Translations under genes and position numbers: made by a program
Shown: positions 1 to 9,190 of the stretch, piece by piece
Position numbering within the stretch: the first letter of the stretch is position 1
Layout: every line of letters begins with the position of its first letter
NCBI RefSeq assembly: GCF_900104305.1
Contig: NZ_FNJC01000005.1
Span: 62,001 to 126,000, forward strand
Length of the DNA: 64,000 nucleotides
Direction of reading: 5' to 3'
Source of the DNA: Filomicrobium insigne
Lineage (GTDB): Bacteria; Pseudomonadota; Alphaproteobacteria; Rhizobiales; Hyphomicrobiaceae
The notes under the pieces: generated by a model
Database searches by the model: none
What the model was told of the DNA's origin: nothing
Seen by the model: the letters and a program-made list of their open reading frames with translations, nothing else

Positions 1-528
1 ATCCTCGGCGCGTTGAAAAGCTTGGTCAGCGGAGTATATCGAGGTCCCTTCGCGCACCTACAGACAATATTCGCCGTATCGCATGACAGCGCTTCCGGCC
101 GCTTTATCCTGGACTCTGATCGCCTGAGCCTCTCGTGGCCTGGCGCAAAGGATGAACCCGTCTACACCCGCATCGATGCCGCGCTCGCGCAAATCGTGGG
201 CGACGCCGGGGGATCATACGTAAAGAATCCTTTGGCAGGCACAGTCATGGGCCACCAGCCGGCGACGGCACATCCCCTTGGGGGATGCTCAATGGCGGAG
301 GATTGCACCACAGGCGTCGTAAATCACAAGGGGCAAGTCTTCGACGCAGGAGCAAGTGGCTCAACCGACGTCCATCGGGGGCTCTACGTCATCGATGGAT
401 CGATTATTCCCCGCTCGTTAGGCGTCAACCCGCTCCTGACCATTACAGCGCTGGCCGAACGGGCGATGGCTCATTTCGCCACCGACCACGACCTGTCCTT
501 CAGCGCGGAACCAGCCAAAGCTTCATAA
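1..528 (+). CDS. GMC-family oxidoreductase, C-terminal part (cut by window start)
   Basis: The frame is already open at base 1, so the N-terminal FAD-binding part lies outside the window; the visible 175 residues end at TAA 526-528. The motif TAHPLGGCSM followed about 50 residues later by LYVIDGSIIPRSLGVNPLLT is the C-terminal domain of glucose-methanol-choline oxidoreductases, closest in style to the cholesterol oxidase branch, in which a conserved His and Asn near these motifs act at the flavin. Such enzymes oxidise alcohols or sterol-like substrates with FAD. The substrate cannot be told from this fragment. The gene converges on the DsrE-like gene; a hairpin sits between them. Confidence 0.85.
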   Translation: MLGALKSLVSGVYRGPFAHLQTIFAVSHDSASGRFILDSDRLSLSWPGAKDEPVYTRIDAALAQIVGDAGGSYVKNPLAGTVMGHQPATAHPLGGCSMAEDCTTGVVNHKGQVFDAGASGSTDVHRGLYVIDGSIIPRSLGVNPLLTITALAERAMAHFATDHDLSFSAEPAKAS

Positions 529-540
529 GTAATTTAGGAT

Positions 541-569
541 GATGCCCGGTACGAAGCGCACCAGGCATC
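541..569. terminator. Hairpin between convergent genes
   Basis: GATGCC (541-546) pairs with GGCATC (564-569), with three further inner pairs after a mismatch. It lies between the stop of the GMC oxidoreductase and the stop of the convergent DsrE-like gene. There is no clear T-tract on either strand, so it is a weak terminator candidate. Confidence 0.35.
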
Positions 570-578
570 AATCCGCAC

Positions 579-1109
579 TCATTGTGCTTTCGCTTCGGGG
601 TGATCAAGATACCGAACGTCCCTGGGCGAATAGGGAAGCGGATTGATGTAGCGGTAGCCTTCTGATTGCAGCAAAGCGATTTCAGGAAAACCGGCCGGAA
701 CAACGGTCACAAACCCATGGAAATCTTCTGGCTTGTAGCCTGCTGCCTTTAGTGCGTTGCTGCACATACGGAACTCGACACCCGCGTCGGCGAGCTCCTT
801 CATCTTATCCATAAGGCCCTGATACTTGATGTAGTTCTCTTTAGCGAACGCCCGGAGTTCGGGACCGTGAGTCACGACGACCATCTTGCCCTTGAGCGGC
901 TTCATCGTGTTCTTCACGAAGGCATAGAGCATGTTGAGATTGTTGGGATCGGTGTAGTTGGCATCAAACACCGCATTGATCATAGGATACTCATGCATAT
1001 CACTCTTCGAACTTCCGTACGGAGAAAGCTCATCGTCAGCAGCGAATACATTTTGCGTCACACCCAGAACCAATGACAGCGCGACGGCGGCAGCGAACAC
1101 AAGTCTCAT
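579..1109 (-). CDS. Periplasmic DsrE/DsrF-like protein
   Basis: The protein has 176 residues from ATG 1109, chosen because GGAG lies about 8 bases upstream and a signal peptide (MRLVFAAAVALSLVLGV, cleavage near VFA-AD) starts there. The mature part has the alternating strand/helix pattern of the DsrE fold: KGKMVVVTHGPELRAF, then AGVEFRMCSNALKAAGY, then FVTVVPAGFPEIALLQSEGY. The single Cys in RMCSN sits where DsrE-like proteins often carry their reactive Cys. Exported DsrE-like proteins are common in Proteobacteria, but their role is poorly known, and sulfur-carrier chemistry cannot be asserted here. It is the last gene before a TRAP transporter on the same strand. Confidence 0.7.
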   Translation of the reverse strand: MRLVFAAAVALSLVLGVTQNVFAADDELSPYGSSKSDMHEYPMINAVFDANYTDPNNLNMLYAFVKNTMKPLKGKMVVVTHGPELRAFAKENYIKYQGLMDKMKELADAGVEFRMCSNALKAAGYKPEDFHGFVTVVPAGFPEIALLQSEGYRYINPLPYSPRDVRYLDHPEAKAQ

Positions 1110-1223
1110 AGAAAAGCTCCACGTTAAGAGAGAGGGCAACAGGTTTCCCCGTATGTCGCCCATCTCAACGCAAGAAACACGTGTCTGTCTATAGCCTTAG
1201 CGGTACGAACTTCGTTGTACCGT

Positions 1224-3158
1224 CTACCGTGTGGGATCAGGCTCTGCATAAGATTGACCGATAGGCTGCGCTTTTGGCAAAGCAGTGGTCTCAGCTTTCC
1301 TTTTTCGCATCTGCCCCATCATGAGGACAGCAAAAATTAACAAGCCAATCCCAAGCACTGGATACTCGAACGGCAAACCGCTGTCGTGGCGAAGAACCAG
1401 GAATGCTACGATCAGGGCCGTTGAGACGATGGCCAACACGCGCTCGTACAAACTGAACATCGTAAGCGCACAATTAAAGATGGCCATGGCCAATGTCGAC
1501 ATACCAATCGGCACAGCGATCAGGGCAAATACACCGTGCGCCCAATCATCCGGCTCAAGAACGAGCACGGGATTATAGACCACCAGAAACGGAATGATGA
1601 ATCCCGCCAGGGCAATCATAAACGCGTAGAGCGACGTCTTCACATAGTCGGCCCCCGCTATGCCCGCACCAGCCAACGATGCCAGCGCAACAGGTGGCGT
1701 AATGGCAGATACGACCGCGAAGTAGAACGCAAAGAAGTGCGCACTGATGGGGGTTACTCCCATCTCGATCAGCACGGGCACAACCACAATCGCAACAAGC
1801 GCGTAAGCTGCGCTGGTTGGAATACCGAGTCCGAGAATAATAGACACGATCATCGTGATGACCAGGGCGAGCGCGAGGCTCCCGCCACTCAACATTTCGA
1901 CCACACTCGCAACTTTGGTGCCCATGCCGGTCGTGATAAGCGCTTGCGCCATCATGCCGACGCCCGCTAGCGCAATACCAATTTGCGCGCCGATTACAGC
2001 ACCTCGCGACAGACACTCCGCTAGCTCCTTGAAGGTCGGACGCGTGTCGCTCGAGATATAGCTCAACACAACGGCAACGATGATGGCCCAAAACGCGGCG
2101 AGGTTTGCCGAGTACTGCATAAGCAGCATAACGACAAGAACGCCGAGAGGGATTAAGAATAGCGGTAACCGTCGAAAGATGAGCCGCACGTCGATCGGTG
2201 CGCGCGGAGCACGGATATTTTCGCGGACAGCAATGAGCTGCACACTCAGCATACAACCCCAGAAATAGAGCAACGCTGGAATAAGCGAGGCTGCCATCAC
2301 GCTTGCGTAGGACACGCCGATAAACGAGGCCATCAGAAACGCCGCAGCGCCCATCACGGGAGGCATGAGCTGGCCGCCGGTTGACGCCGTGGCCTCAATC
2401 GCTGCCGCAATGTGGGGCTTATAGCCCGTCTGTTTCATATAAGGGATCGTGAAGGCGCCCGTGATCGCGACGTTCGCCACGGCCGCGCCGGTGACCGTGC
2501 CAACCATGGCACTCGATATCACCGCGGTCTGGCCAGGCCCGCCCCGGAATACGCGTCCGGCGGCCTGCCCCAGTTCGCGAAACAGGCCATGAACTCGGAG
2601 AATCTCCAGCAGCGCTCCGAAAATAACAAAAAGAAAAACATAGTTTGCGGAAATAGATAAAAAATTCCCGTAGATACCAGAAAGACCAACACTCAAATAA
2701 GAGACGACATAGCTGAAATTAAACGGACGATGATAAAACGGCTCGGGCAAATACTGACCGAGGAAGAAATAGGCAACAAAGAAAACAATCACGCAGGGCA
2801 TAATGTTTCCCCACGCTTGACGCGTCCCTTCCAAAACCACCAACATCAATATGACGCCGACGATCACGTCTATTGTTTCTGGAAATCCGATCACCATTTC
2901 CAGGTGAGACAAATTCAAATAGATGTAGGCCGTCGCAAACAACCCCAATCCGAGCATGCTCAAATACCAGAGCCGCGCCGATACTGATGTCGACAATCGC
3001 ACGGCACCGAGAAAAATAAGCGTCACCACAAACATCAGATGGATTGTCTGATGCTCATAGGAGCCAACCATCAGCACCTGCGTCGTCAGCATGTGATAGC
3101 CGAACGCGGCAATCCCTACGGCGACGATGATGTAGTCGAGTATTTTTGACATGCTCAT
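1224..3158 (-). CDS. TRAP transporter fused permease (DctQM type, TAXI system)
   Basis: A 644-residue integral membrane protein with many hydrophobic segments. The N-terminal quarter corresponds to the small DctQ-like subunit, and the rest to the large DctM-like subunit, with signatures such as RVFRGGPGQTAVISSAMVGTVTG, ATASTGGQLMPPVMGAAAFLM and GLGIPTSAAYALVAIV. Fused permeases of about 640 residues normally pair with TAXI binding proteins, and one is encoded 96 bases upstream. Together they form a sodium- or proton-driven, high-affinity uptake system for an organic acid across the inner membrane. The neighbouring CoA catabolic genes suggest a carboxylate substrate. ATG 3158 is followed by a second ATG at 3152, so the exact start is uncertain by two residues. 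Confidence 0.92.
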   Translation of the reverse strand: MSMSKILDYIIVAVGIAAFGYHMLTTQVLMVGSYEHQTIHLMFVVTLIFLGAVRLSTSVSARLWYLSMLGLGLFATAYIYLNLSHLEMVIGFPETIDVIVGVILMLVVLEGTRQAWGNIMPCVIVFFVAYFFLGQYLPEPFYHRPFNFSYVVSYLSVGLSGIYGNFLSISANYVFLFVIFGALLEILRVHGLFRELGQAAGRVFRGGPGQTAVISSAMVGTVTGAAVANVAITGAFTIPYMKQTGYKPHIAAAIEATASTGGQLMPPVMGAAAFLMASFIGVSYASVMAASLIPALLYFWGCMLSVQLIAVRENIRAPRAPIDVRLIFRRLPLFLIPLGVLVVMLLMQYSANLAAFWAIIVAVVLSYISSDTRPTFKELAECLSRGAVIGAQIGIALAGVGMMAQALITTGMGTKVASVVEMLSGGSLALALVITMIVSIILGLGIPTSAAYALVAIVVVPVLIEMGVTPISAHFFAFYFAVVSAITPPVALASLAGAGIAGADYVKTSLYAFMIALAGFIIPFLVVYNPVLVLEPDDWAHGVFALIAVPIGMSTLAMAIFNCALTMFSLYERVLAIVSTALIVAFLVLRHDSGLPFEYPVLGIGLLIFAVLMMGQMRKRKAETTALPKAQPIGQSYAEPDPTR

Positions 3159-3254
3159 CAGCTTGCCCTTTCGGCGAAGGTGAGCGGAATGGGCGAAGGC
3201 TAATCAACTGGACCCGGCGGGGCTTATTGCCGGGTCCAACCCATCAGAAGCGCT

Positions 3255-4241
3255 TCAGTCGATCAGTCCGGCTTCTTTGTAAGCCCGCAGCGCACCAGGA
3301 TGCAGTTCGCTCGGCTCCCAGCCATACATGAGAGCCTTTGGCGACATCAGCTTGCCGAGTGCGTGGTAGTTCTTGAACTCCCCGACATGATTGATGATCA
3401 GCTTCGTAATCTGGTAAATCGCTTCCTCAGGAAACTCTTCCGAAGCTGTCCAGGAAATCGTGTCAGCAAAACCGTCAAGCGGCTCATCGCGACCAGGCAG
3501 AGCTTCCGCTGGGATAGTCACAGCCACCATGGGCATCCCGGAATCCTGTGCCTTCTTCACAGCATCCCCACCCCACGGAAGGAAATAGACCTTGCGTCCC
3601 GAAGCGAGGAACTCGGTCGTTTGCGGAGAAAGAACCATAGTATTCGTGAGCGGATCGAAATAGCCACCAACGATAGCCGCTTCCACCTGTCCATCGAGCA
3701 GCGCGGCGGCGGCTTCCTGCACACCTAGATACTCAATCTGAACGTCCTTACCCAAACCCCAACCGACGCGCATCAACCGCTCAGGCTGAATGGTCCAGTT
3801 GATCTGCGGTTTGCGGCCCAGAGCGACCCGCTTTCCCTTCAGGTCGGCCACCGACTTGATATCGGGATTGAGAGTGGCGAGGAAATAGCTGCCCAGATTG
3901 TAGTTCGCGATAGCTTTGACGGGCGGAAGCGTTTCTTTAAACGGCTCTTCACCACGCACAGCCAGTGTACTGACGCCACGTCCTGATCCAATGATCATGG
4001 TTTTACGGAGATCAGGCTCTTTCTGCAGCTTCACGTGATTAAACGCAAAGCCTGGGCTCTCGCTGTGACTAATGCGAATTGTTGGATGGTTTTTACTGAC
4101 AATCTGCTCGAGAGCGGAGCCTAGGATATAAGAGCCACTGCCAAATGGCGCGGAGATCAGACTGTAATTCTCTGCTTGGACTGCATTTGCGCCCAATAAA
4201 AGAGCACCAGCCGCAATCATTGTCTTAATTGCATTCGTCAT
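3255..4241 (-). CDS. TAXI-family TRAP transporter solute-binding protein
   Basis: A 328-residue exported binding protein. ATG 4241 was chosen because GGAGGAAA lies 7-8 bases upstream and the signal peptide (TMIAAGALLLGANAVQAEN, cleavage after VQA) follows directly. The core has the TAXI hallmarks: FGSGSYILGSALEQIVSK near the mature N-terminus, VADLKGKRVALG, and VEAAIVGGYFDP. It delivers substrate to the fused permease encoded downstream in the same operon. Members of this family bind glutamate, 2-oxoglutarate or other carboxylates; the ligand here cannot be read off. A repeat-rich, AT-rich region upstream (4281-4440) probably carries its promoter. Confidence 0.9.
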   Translation of the reverse strand: MTNAIKTMIAAGALLLGANAVQAENYSLISAPFGSGSYILGSALEQIVSKNHPTIRISHSESPGFAFNHVKLQKEPDLRKTMIIGSGRGVSTLAVRGEEPFKETLPPVKAIANYNLGSYFLATLNPDIKSVADLKGKRVALGRKPQINWTIQPERLMRVGWGLGKDVQIEYLGVQEAAAALLDGQVEAAIVGGYFDPLTNTMVLSPQTTEFLASGRKVYFLPWGGDAVKKAQDSGMPMVAVTIPAEALPGRDEPLDGFADTISWTASEEFPEEAIYQITKLIINHVGEFKNYHALGKLMSPKALMYGWEPSELHPGALRAYKEAGLID

Positions 4242-4355
4242 TTGGGTTTCCTCCGTGGAGATTTTGGCTTCTTCGTCCAATCTCCTATTGTGTGAAAGAT
4301 TTCAGCGCGTCCGTGTAAAAACCTCCAATTCTATAAGATTACATCCAACCATAAA

Positions 4356-4379
4356 ATTGGTCACATCATTGGTCTAATC
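4356..4379. promoter_or_regulatory. Tandem repeat, candidate operator upstream of the TRAP operon
   Basis: ATTGGTCACATC (4356-4367) is followed without a gap by ATTGGTCTAATC (4368-4379), 10 of 12 bases identical, then by ATCGATAATCGAT. The stretch 4315-4410 is AT-rich and lies 110-140 bases before the binding-protein start codon. A direct repeat of about one helical turn is a plausible regulator site. The LysR protein in the adjacent cluster is a candidate ligand-responsive binder, but nothing here proves it. Confidence 0.35.
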
Positions 4380-4473
4380 GATAATCGATATCTGCCTCAT
4401 GCAATTGATGAATAGTGCAGCCACATAAAGTGAGCCCTAAGCATCCTCGACCTCATTGGCCAAGCAGCTTGCG

Positions 4474-6636
4474 TCATTTCTCCATCAAAGCGGCGGCGGA
4501 AAGCCCAGACGATGCTTTGCTATCCGACACTGAAGTCACTTGGCGAGGATGGCGCACCATCACGACATCCACGGCGGCAGCAGCCTCGCCTGTCAGCATC
4601 ACCGGATTAAGGTCTAACTCCCGCAGAACGCCTTCCGTCGCCGCACCCAGCTCGGAAACGCGGCAGAGCATCGCGACGAGCGCATCCCGGTCGATCCCCT
4701 GGCGTCCACGAAACGCGCCGAACATCGCCGCGCCCATCAGGCTATCGATCATGTTGGAAGCATCGCGAGGCGTGAGCGGACACTTGCGGAACGCCACATC
4801 CTTGAGCACCTCAACGAGCACGCCACCAAGACCAACCATGATGACGTTTCCAAAGACGGGATCATCTTGCAGACCGATAACGACCTCGACGTCGCCCTTG
4901 AACATCGGCTGCACGACCACGCCATCGATACTTGCATCGGGGCGCTTCTGTGCAACCGACGAAACCAGATCCGCAAAGCAGCTACGCACATCCTCCGCCG
5001 TCTTGAGCCCCAGACGAATGCCATCGACTTCCGTTTTGTGCAGGATGTCTGCAGACTCGATTTTCATAACGACCGGAAAGCCGACACTTTCCGCTGCATG
5101 CACCGCCTCTTCCGCACTCGCTGCGAACTCGGTGGGAACAATCGAAACACCGGCAGATTTCAGAACGCGAACGGCATCGACGGTCGACAAAGGACCATCC
5201 CCCGAGGGAATAACCACCTGCGCAAGCTGCTGCTTCGCCCGCACCTCACGATCCGCAGACCACTGACGTCGCGCTTCAGCAAAACGGATCAAACCGACAA
5301 CGGCATCAACAGCCGGCTCCGCACCACGCAGCACGGCGATCCCGCGTTTGCGTAAAGCCTTCACAGCCTCATCCGGTGCCGCAACCCACGCCACAATGAA
5401 GGGCTTGGTCGCACGCGCTTTGATATCTTCGAACAGCGAGACCAACGTATCGGCAAACCCTTCCATAAGCTGGAGCCACACGATACCGACATCAACGTCC
5501 GGATCGTCCAGCATATGCAGGACGCTTTCACTCAGGATCTTGGGATCGGCAACAAACTGCCCAGTCACATCGACAGGGTTGGCTGTCGCACCAAAGCCAG
5601 GAATGCATTCTTGTATCTTCGCCTGGGTCGCATCGCTGAGGCGCGGAACGGAAAGCCCCAGCTCCTCGATACGATCAGCCATTAGCACACCGGCACCACC
5701 GGACTGGGTAGCAATACCGATACCCGCCCCTTCGGGCAGGTCGCAGCAAGAGAGCACCTCGACAAGATCGAGCATATGCTCTTCGTTGCGCGCACGGATT
5801 ATTCCCTTCTGACGAACAACACCATCGAAAACGATGTCTTCGCCCGCAAGAGATCCCGTATGTGAGGCCGCCGCTCGCGCGCCAGCTCCCGTGCGGCCCA
5901 CTTTCGTCAGCACGAGCGGCTTACCGAGCTCCATCGCGCGATCGGCAAGATCACATAGCCCGGGACCATCTTTCAGTCCCTCGATATATCCCGCACCGAC
6001 GCGAATACGTTCATCTTCGATCACCTCGCGCATTGCATCGACAAAGGTCACATCGACTTCATTGCCCGTGTTGACAAAATACCCAAGCCCCAAACCGCGC
6101 GAGCGTGCCAATGCGGAAATCGCCGTACCAAACGCACCCGACTGCGAAACGAACGCGATCGGACCAGCCGGAACTTCGCCATTCACGTACTGGCTGAAGG
6201 ATGCAATCACGCGCTCGAAAGCATTGAAGAGACCAAGGCAGTTGGGACCACAGATCCTGACGCCGGAGGCCCGCGCCGCTTCACGTAGCTCGGCCTCAAG
6301 CTTGCAGCCCTCTTCCCCAATCTCGGAAAACCCAGAGGCGAAGACGACCGCAGCAGGAACGCCCTTTCGTCCGAGATCGCGGATCGCTTGCACGACACCG
6401 CTAGCCGGCAACACAACGACAGCAAGGTCAACACCATCCGGCAAGTCATCGATCGACGCGATCGCCGGAAGCCCGCCGATCTCCTGCGCCTTCGGATTAA
6501 CCGGATAAATCTTCCCCTTGTAGCCCTTCTCGATCAGCCATTTGACGGGCCGGCCGCTCACCTTGCGAAAATCCGAGGAAGCGCCGACCACGGCAATCGC
6601 GTTTGGCTTCACCAACGGCTTCAATGACGTCTTCAT
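4474..6636 (-). CDS. Acyl-CoA synthetase, NDP-forming (acetate-CoA ligase family)
   Basis: A 720-residue single-chain enzyme. The order is a CoA-binding Rossmann domain (AIAVVGASSDFRKVSGRPVK, residues 13-32), two succinyl-CoA-ligase-like flavodoxin domains (GPIAFVSQSGAFGTAISALAR; IGIATQSGGAGVLMADRIEE), and a C-terminal ATP-grasp domain (FPVVMKIESADILHKTEVDG ... PVFGNVIMVGLGGVLVEVLKDVAFR). AASHTGSLAGED contains the His expected to carry phosphate. The family forms acyl-CoA from an acid, ATP and CoA, releasing ADP and phosphate. It precedes gcdH-type genes on the other side of a short gap and would activate the acid that the downstream enzymes degrade; glutarate is a reasonable guess, not a demonstrated substrate. 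Confidence 0.88.
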   Translation of the reverse strand: MKTSLKPLVKPNAIAVVGASSDFRKVSGRPVKWLIEKGYKGKIYPVNPKAQEIGGLPAIASIDDLPDGVDLAVVVLPASGVVQAIRDLGRKGVPAAVVFASGFSEIGEEGCKLEAELREAARASGVRICGPNCLGLFNAFERVIASFSQYVNGEVPAGPIAFVSQSGAFGTAISALARSRGLGLGYFVNTGNEVDVTFVDAMREVIEDERIRVGAGYIEGLKDGPGLCDLADRAMELGKPLVLTKVGRTGAGARAAASHTGSLAGEDIVFDGVVRQKGIIRARNEEHMLDLVEVLSCCDLPEGAGIGIATQSGGAGVLMADRIEELGLSVPRLSDATQAKIQECIPGFGATANPVDVTGQFVADPKILSESVLHMLDDPDVDVGIVWLQLMEGFADTLVSLFEDIKARATKPFIVAWVAAPDEAVKALRKRGIAVLRGAEPAVDAVVGLIRFAEARRQWSADREVRAKQQLAQVVIPSGDGPLSTVDAVRVLKSAGVSIVPTEFAASAEEAVHAAESVGFPVVMKIESADILHKTEVDGIRLGLKTAEDVRSCFADLVSSVAQKRPDASIDGVVVQPMFKGDVEVVIGLQDDPVFGNVIMVGLGGVLVEVLKDVAFRKCPLTPRDASNMIDSLMGAAMFGAFRGRQGIDRDALVAMLCRVSELGAATEGVLRELDLNPVMLTGEAAAAVDVVMVRHPRQVTSVSDSKASSGLSAAALMEK

Positions 6637-6683
6637 GTTTCCCCTGCCGGTTGTGGACCAACGGTCAGTATTGCTGTTTCTCT

Positions 6684-7916
6684 TCAGCGAAAGGCTTGAA
6701 TGCCGGTTTGCGCCCGACCCAGCACCAAGGCATGGATATCGTGCGTGCCCTCGAGCGTGTTGACAGTCTCCATATTCATGACGTGCCGGATGACGTGGTA
6801 TTCGTCCGAAATGCCGTTTCCGCCGTGCATGTCACGCGCCACCCGCGCGATTTCCAGGGCCTTCCCGGCGCAATTGCGCTTGAGCAGCGAAAGCATTTCG
6901 GGTGATGCCAGCTTACGGTCGCGCAACCGGCTCAAATGAAGGCACGCCAAGAGACCGAGCGTGATCTCCGTCTGCATGTCGGCGAGCTTTTTCTGTACGA
7001 GTTGATTGGCCGCCAGCGGACGCCCGAACTGCTTGCGGTCCAGCACGTAGCTTCGGGCAGCATGCCAGCAAAACTCGGCAGCCCCCATCGAGCCCCAGCA
7101 GATTCCGAATCTTGCATTGTTGAGACAGCCGAACGGCGCATTGAGCCCCTTGGCGTAGGGCAAGCGGTTTTCATCCGGAACGAAAACATCGTCCATCGCG
7201 ATCTCGCCTGTCGGCGATGCGCGAACCGAGAATTTGCCTTCAATCTTCGGCGTCGTGAGCCCGGTCATGCCGCGTTCGAGAATAAAGCCGCCAATCTCGC
7301 CGTCATCGTCCTTAGCCCACACCACCATCAAATCCGCAATCGGAGAGTGTGTGATCCAGATCTTGCTGCCGCTGAGCCTATATCCGCCGGCGACCTTTTT
7401 CGCCCTGCTCTTCATGCTGCCCGGATCCGAGCCGTGATCGGGCTCCGTCAATCCAAAACAGCCGAGCAATTCGCCAGTCGCCATCTTCGGCAGATACTTC
7501 CGCCGCTGCGCTTCACTGCCATAGGCGTAAATCGGCGTCATAGAGAGCGTGGTCTGCACCCCGCACGCGGAGCGAAAAGCAGTGTCCACACGCTCCAGTT
7601 CTCGCATGATCAAGCCATACGTGACGTAGCTCACACCCGCACATCCGTAGCCGTCGATAGGCGCGCCGAGAAATCCGAGTTCGCCCATCTCCCGCATGAC
7701 GGAAACATCAAAGGTCTCAGTCCTGTTGGCTTCCAGAATGCGCGGCATCAGCGACTTCTGCGCGTATTGCCGAGCACTGTCGCGAGCTAAGCGTTCTTCG
7801 TCATTAAGCTCTTCGTCTAGTCGGAAGGGGTCTTCCCACTGAAATGCTGCCCCAAGATTGGTGAACTCGGAGAAATTCTCTGAGGCTTCGGGCTTTACGG
7901 CGTCCGTCACTGTCAT
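6684..7916 (-). CDS. gcdH: Glutaryl-CoA dehydrogenase
   Basis: The 410-residue protein follows the glutaryl-CoA dehydrogenase pattern throughout: FQWEDPF near residue 29, [39 protein letters not shown], and the C-terminal [14 protein letters not shown]. Glu389 in the last motif is the catalytic base position of the acyl-CoA dehydrogenase family. The enzyme oxidatively decarboxylates glutaryl-CoA to crotonyl-CoA and CO2 with FAD and passes electrons to ETF. GGGAGGATC lies just before ATG 7916. It is followed in transcription by the acyl-CoA synthetase 47 bases on, and preceded by a thiolase, so the four minus-strand genes look like one operon. No residue expected at the active site is missing. 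Confidence 0.93.
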   Translation of the reverse strand: MTVTDAVKPEASENFSEFTNLGAAFQWEDPFRLDEELNDEERLARDSARQYAQKSLMPRILEANRTETFDVSVMREMGELGFLGAPIDGYGCAGVSYVTYGLIMRELERVDTAFRSACGVQTTLSMTPIYAYGSEAQRRKYLPKMATGELLGCFGLTEPDHGSDPGSMKSRAKKVAGGYRLSGSKIWITHSPIADLMVVWAKDDDGEIGGFILERGMTGLTTPKIEGKFSVRASPTGEIAMDDVFVPDENRLPYAKGLNAPFGCLNNARFGICWGSMGAAEFCWHAARSYVLDRKQFGRPLAANQLVQKKLADMQTEITLGLLACLHLSRLRDRKLASPEMLSLLKRNCAGKALEIARVARDMHGGNGISDEYHVIRHVMNMETVNTLEGTHDIHALVLGRAQTGIQAFR

Positions 7917-7939
7917 GGTCGATCCTCCCGGTATCGGCG

Positions 7940-9136
7940 TCAGGTGCGCTCAATAACGACGGCAATGCCCTGACCGACGCCGATGCACATGGAGATGAGG
8001 CCGTACCGGCCACCGGTACGTTCAAGCTGACGTGCCGCAGTCAGAAGAATGCGCGGTCCCGATGCACCGAGCGGATGTCCCAGCGCAATCGCGCCACCGT
8101 TCGGATTGACACGCTTGTCTTCAAAGTCCACGCCGAGGCCGGCGAGACATGCCAGCACCTGAGCGGAAAACGCCTCGTTGACTTCAATGACATCCATATC
8201 GTTGATGGTGAGACCCGCGCGCTCGAGCGCCTTCTTTGACGCTGGCACGGGACCATACCCCATAATCCGTGGAGCGACGCCGGCAACAGCTGACGAGAGA
8301 ATGCGCGCTTTCGGCGTAAGCCCCAGCTTCTCGCCCGCGTCCCGGCTCCCCAACAACAAGGCCACCGCGCCATCGTTGATGCCCGAGGCATTGCCGGCAG
8401 TCGTAACGCCTCCAGCATGTATCGCATTGAGCTTTTGCAGCCCTTCCATCGTCGTCTCACGCGGATGTTCATCCTTGGCGACAATCTTGGGATCTCCGCG
8501 CCTTTGTGGAATCTTTACGGGCGCGATTTCGCCCTCGAAGTATCCCTCAGCCTCTGCGCGCGCATAGTTCTGTTGCGATTGAAGCGCGAAGCGATCGCAT
8601 TGCTCGCGCGAGATCTGATGCTCTTCCGCGAGATTATCCGCCGTCTGCGGCATGCTATCCGCGCCGAAGGTCTTTTCGATCACTTTGTTCGGAAACCGCG
8701 CACCGACACCTGAATCAAAGATTTGAATGTTCCGGCTGTAAGCAGAATCGGCCTTGCTCATGACGAATGCAGCACGGCTCATGCTCTCAACGCCACCGCT
8801 CAACAAAAGGTCACCCTCTCCAGCAGTGATCGCATGAGCGGCACTTGCAATAGCACCAAGCCCGCTCCCGCAATTGCGCTGCAAGACAGTGCCACCTACT
8901 TCGATCGGCAATCCAGCAAGCAACAACGCATGGCGCGCAACGCACCGGCTGTCTTCGCCCGCCTGATTAGCGCACCCGACGACAACGTCTTCCACTTTGG
9001 AGACAGCACCGTTATTGCGCTCAGCAAGATCGCGGATCACGCCCGCTAGAAGATCATCAGGTCGGACAGGAGCAAGACCTCCACCATGGCGTCCAAAAGG
9101 GGTCCGCAATCCGTCGTATAAATAGGCATCCAGCAT
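7940..9136 (-). CDS. Acetyl-CoA acyltransferase (thiolase)
   Basis: A 398-residue thiolase. ATG 9136 was chosen because AGGAA lies 8 bases upstream and [16 protein letters not shown] matches the normal thiolase N-terminus. Catalytic residues are visible: Cys89 in QRNCGSGL, His in [14 protein letters not shown] and Cys in SMCIGVGQG. It cleaves a 3-oxoacyl-CoA with CoA; with the neighbouring genes the likely reaction is acetoacetyl-CoA to two acetyl-CoA, though 3-oxoadipyl-CoA is also possible because the sequence resembles the PaaJ/PcaF branch. It lies between the 3-hydroxyacyl-CoA dehydrogenase and gcdH genes in one run on the minus strand. Confidence 0.92.
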   Translation of the reverse strand: MLDAYLYDGLRTPFGRHGGGLAPVRPDDLLAGVIRDLAERNNGAVSKVEDVVVGCANQAGEDSRCVARHALLLAGLPIEVGGTVLQRNCGSGLGAIASAAHAITAGEGDLLLSGGVESMSRAAFVMSKADSAYSRNIQIFDSGVGARFPNKVIEKTFGADSMPQTADNLAEEHQISREQCDRFALQSQQNYARAEAEGYFEGEIAPVKIPQRRGDPKIVAKDEHPRETTMEGLQKLNAIHAGGVTTAGNASGINDGAVALLLGSRDAGEKLGLTPKARILSSAVAGVAPRIMGYGPVPASKKALERAGLTINDMDVIEVNEAFSAQVLACLAGLGVDFEDKRVNPNGGAIALGHPLGASGPRILLTAARQLERTGGRYGLISMCIGVGQGIAVVIERT

Positions 9137-9190
9137 AGTCGTTTCCTGGGTCGTTCCCTGTTTCAATCAGTCAGCTATTCTCGCCGTCGT

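Noticed and set aside
4415-6627. Several open frames of 150-280 codons on the plus strand opposite the acyl-CoA synthetase gene
   Set aside because: They are rich in Ser, Arg, Pro and Thr, typical of reading the wrong strand of a GC-rich gene, and show no motifs.
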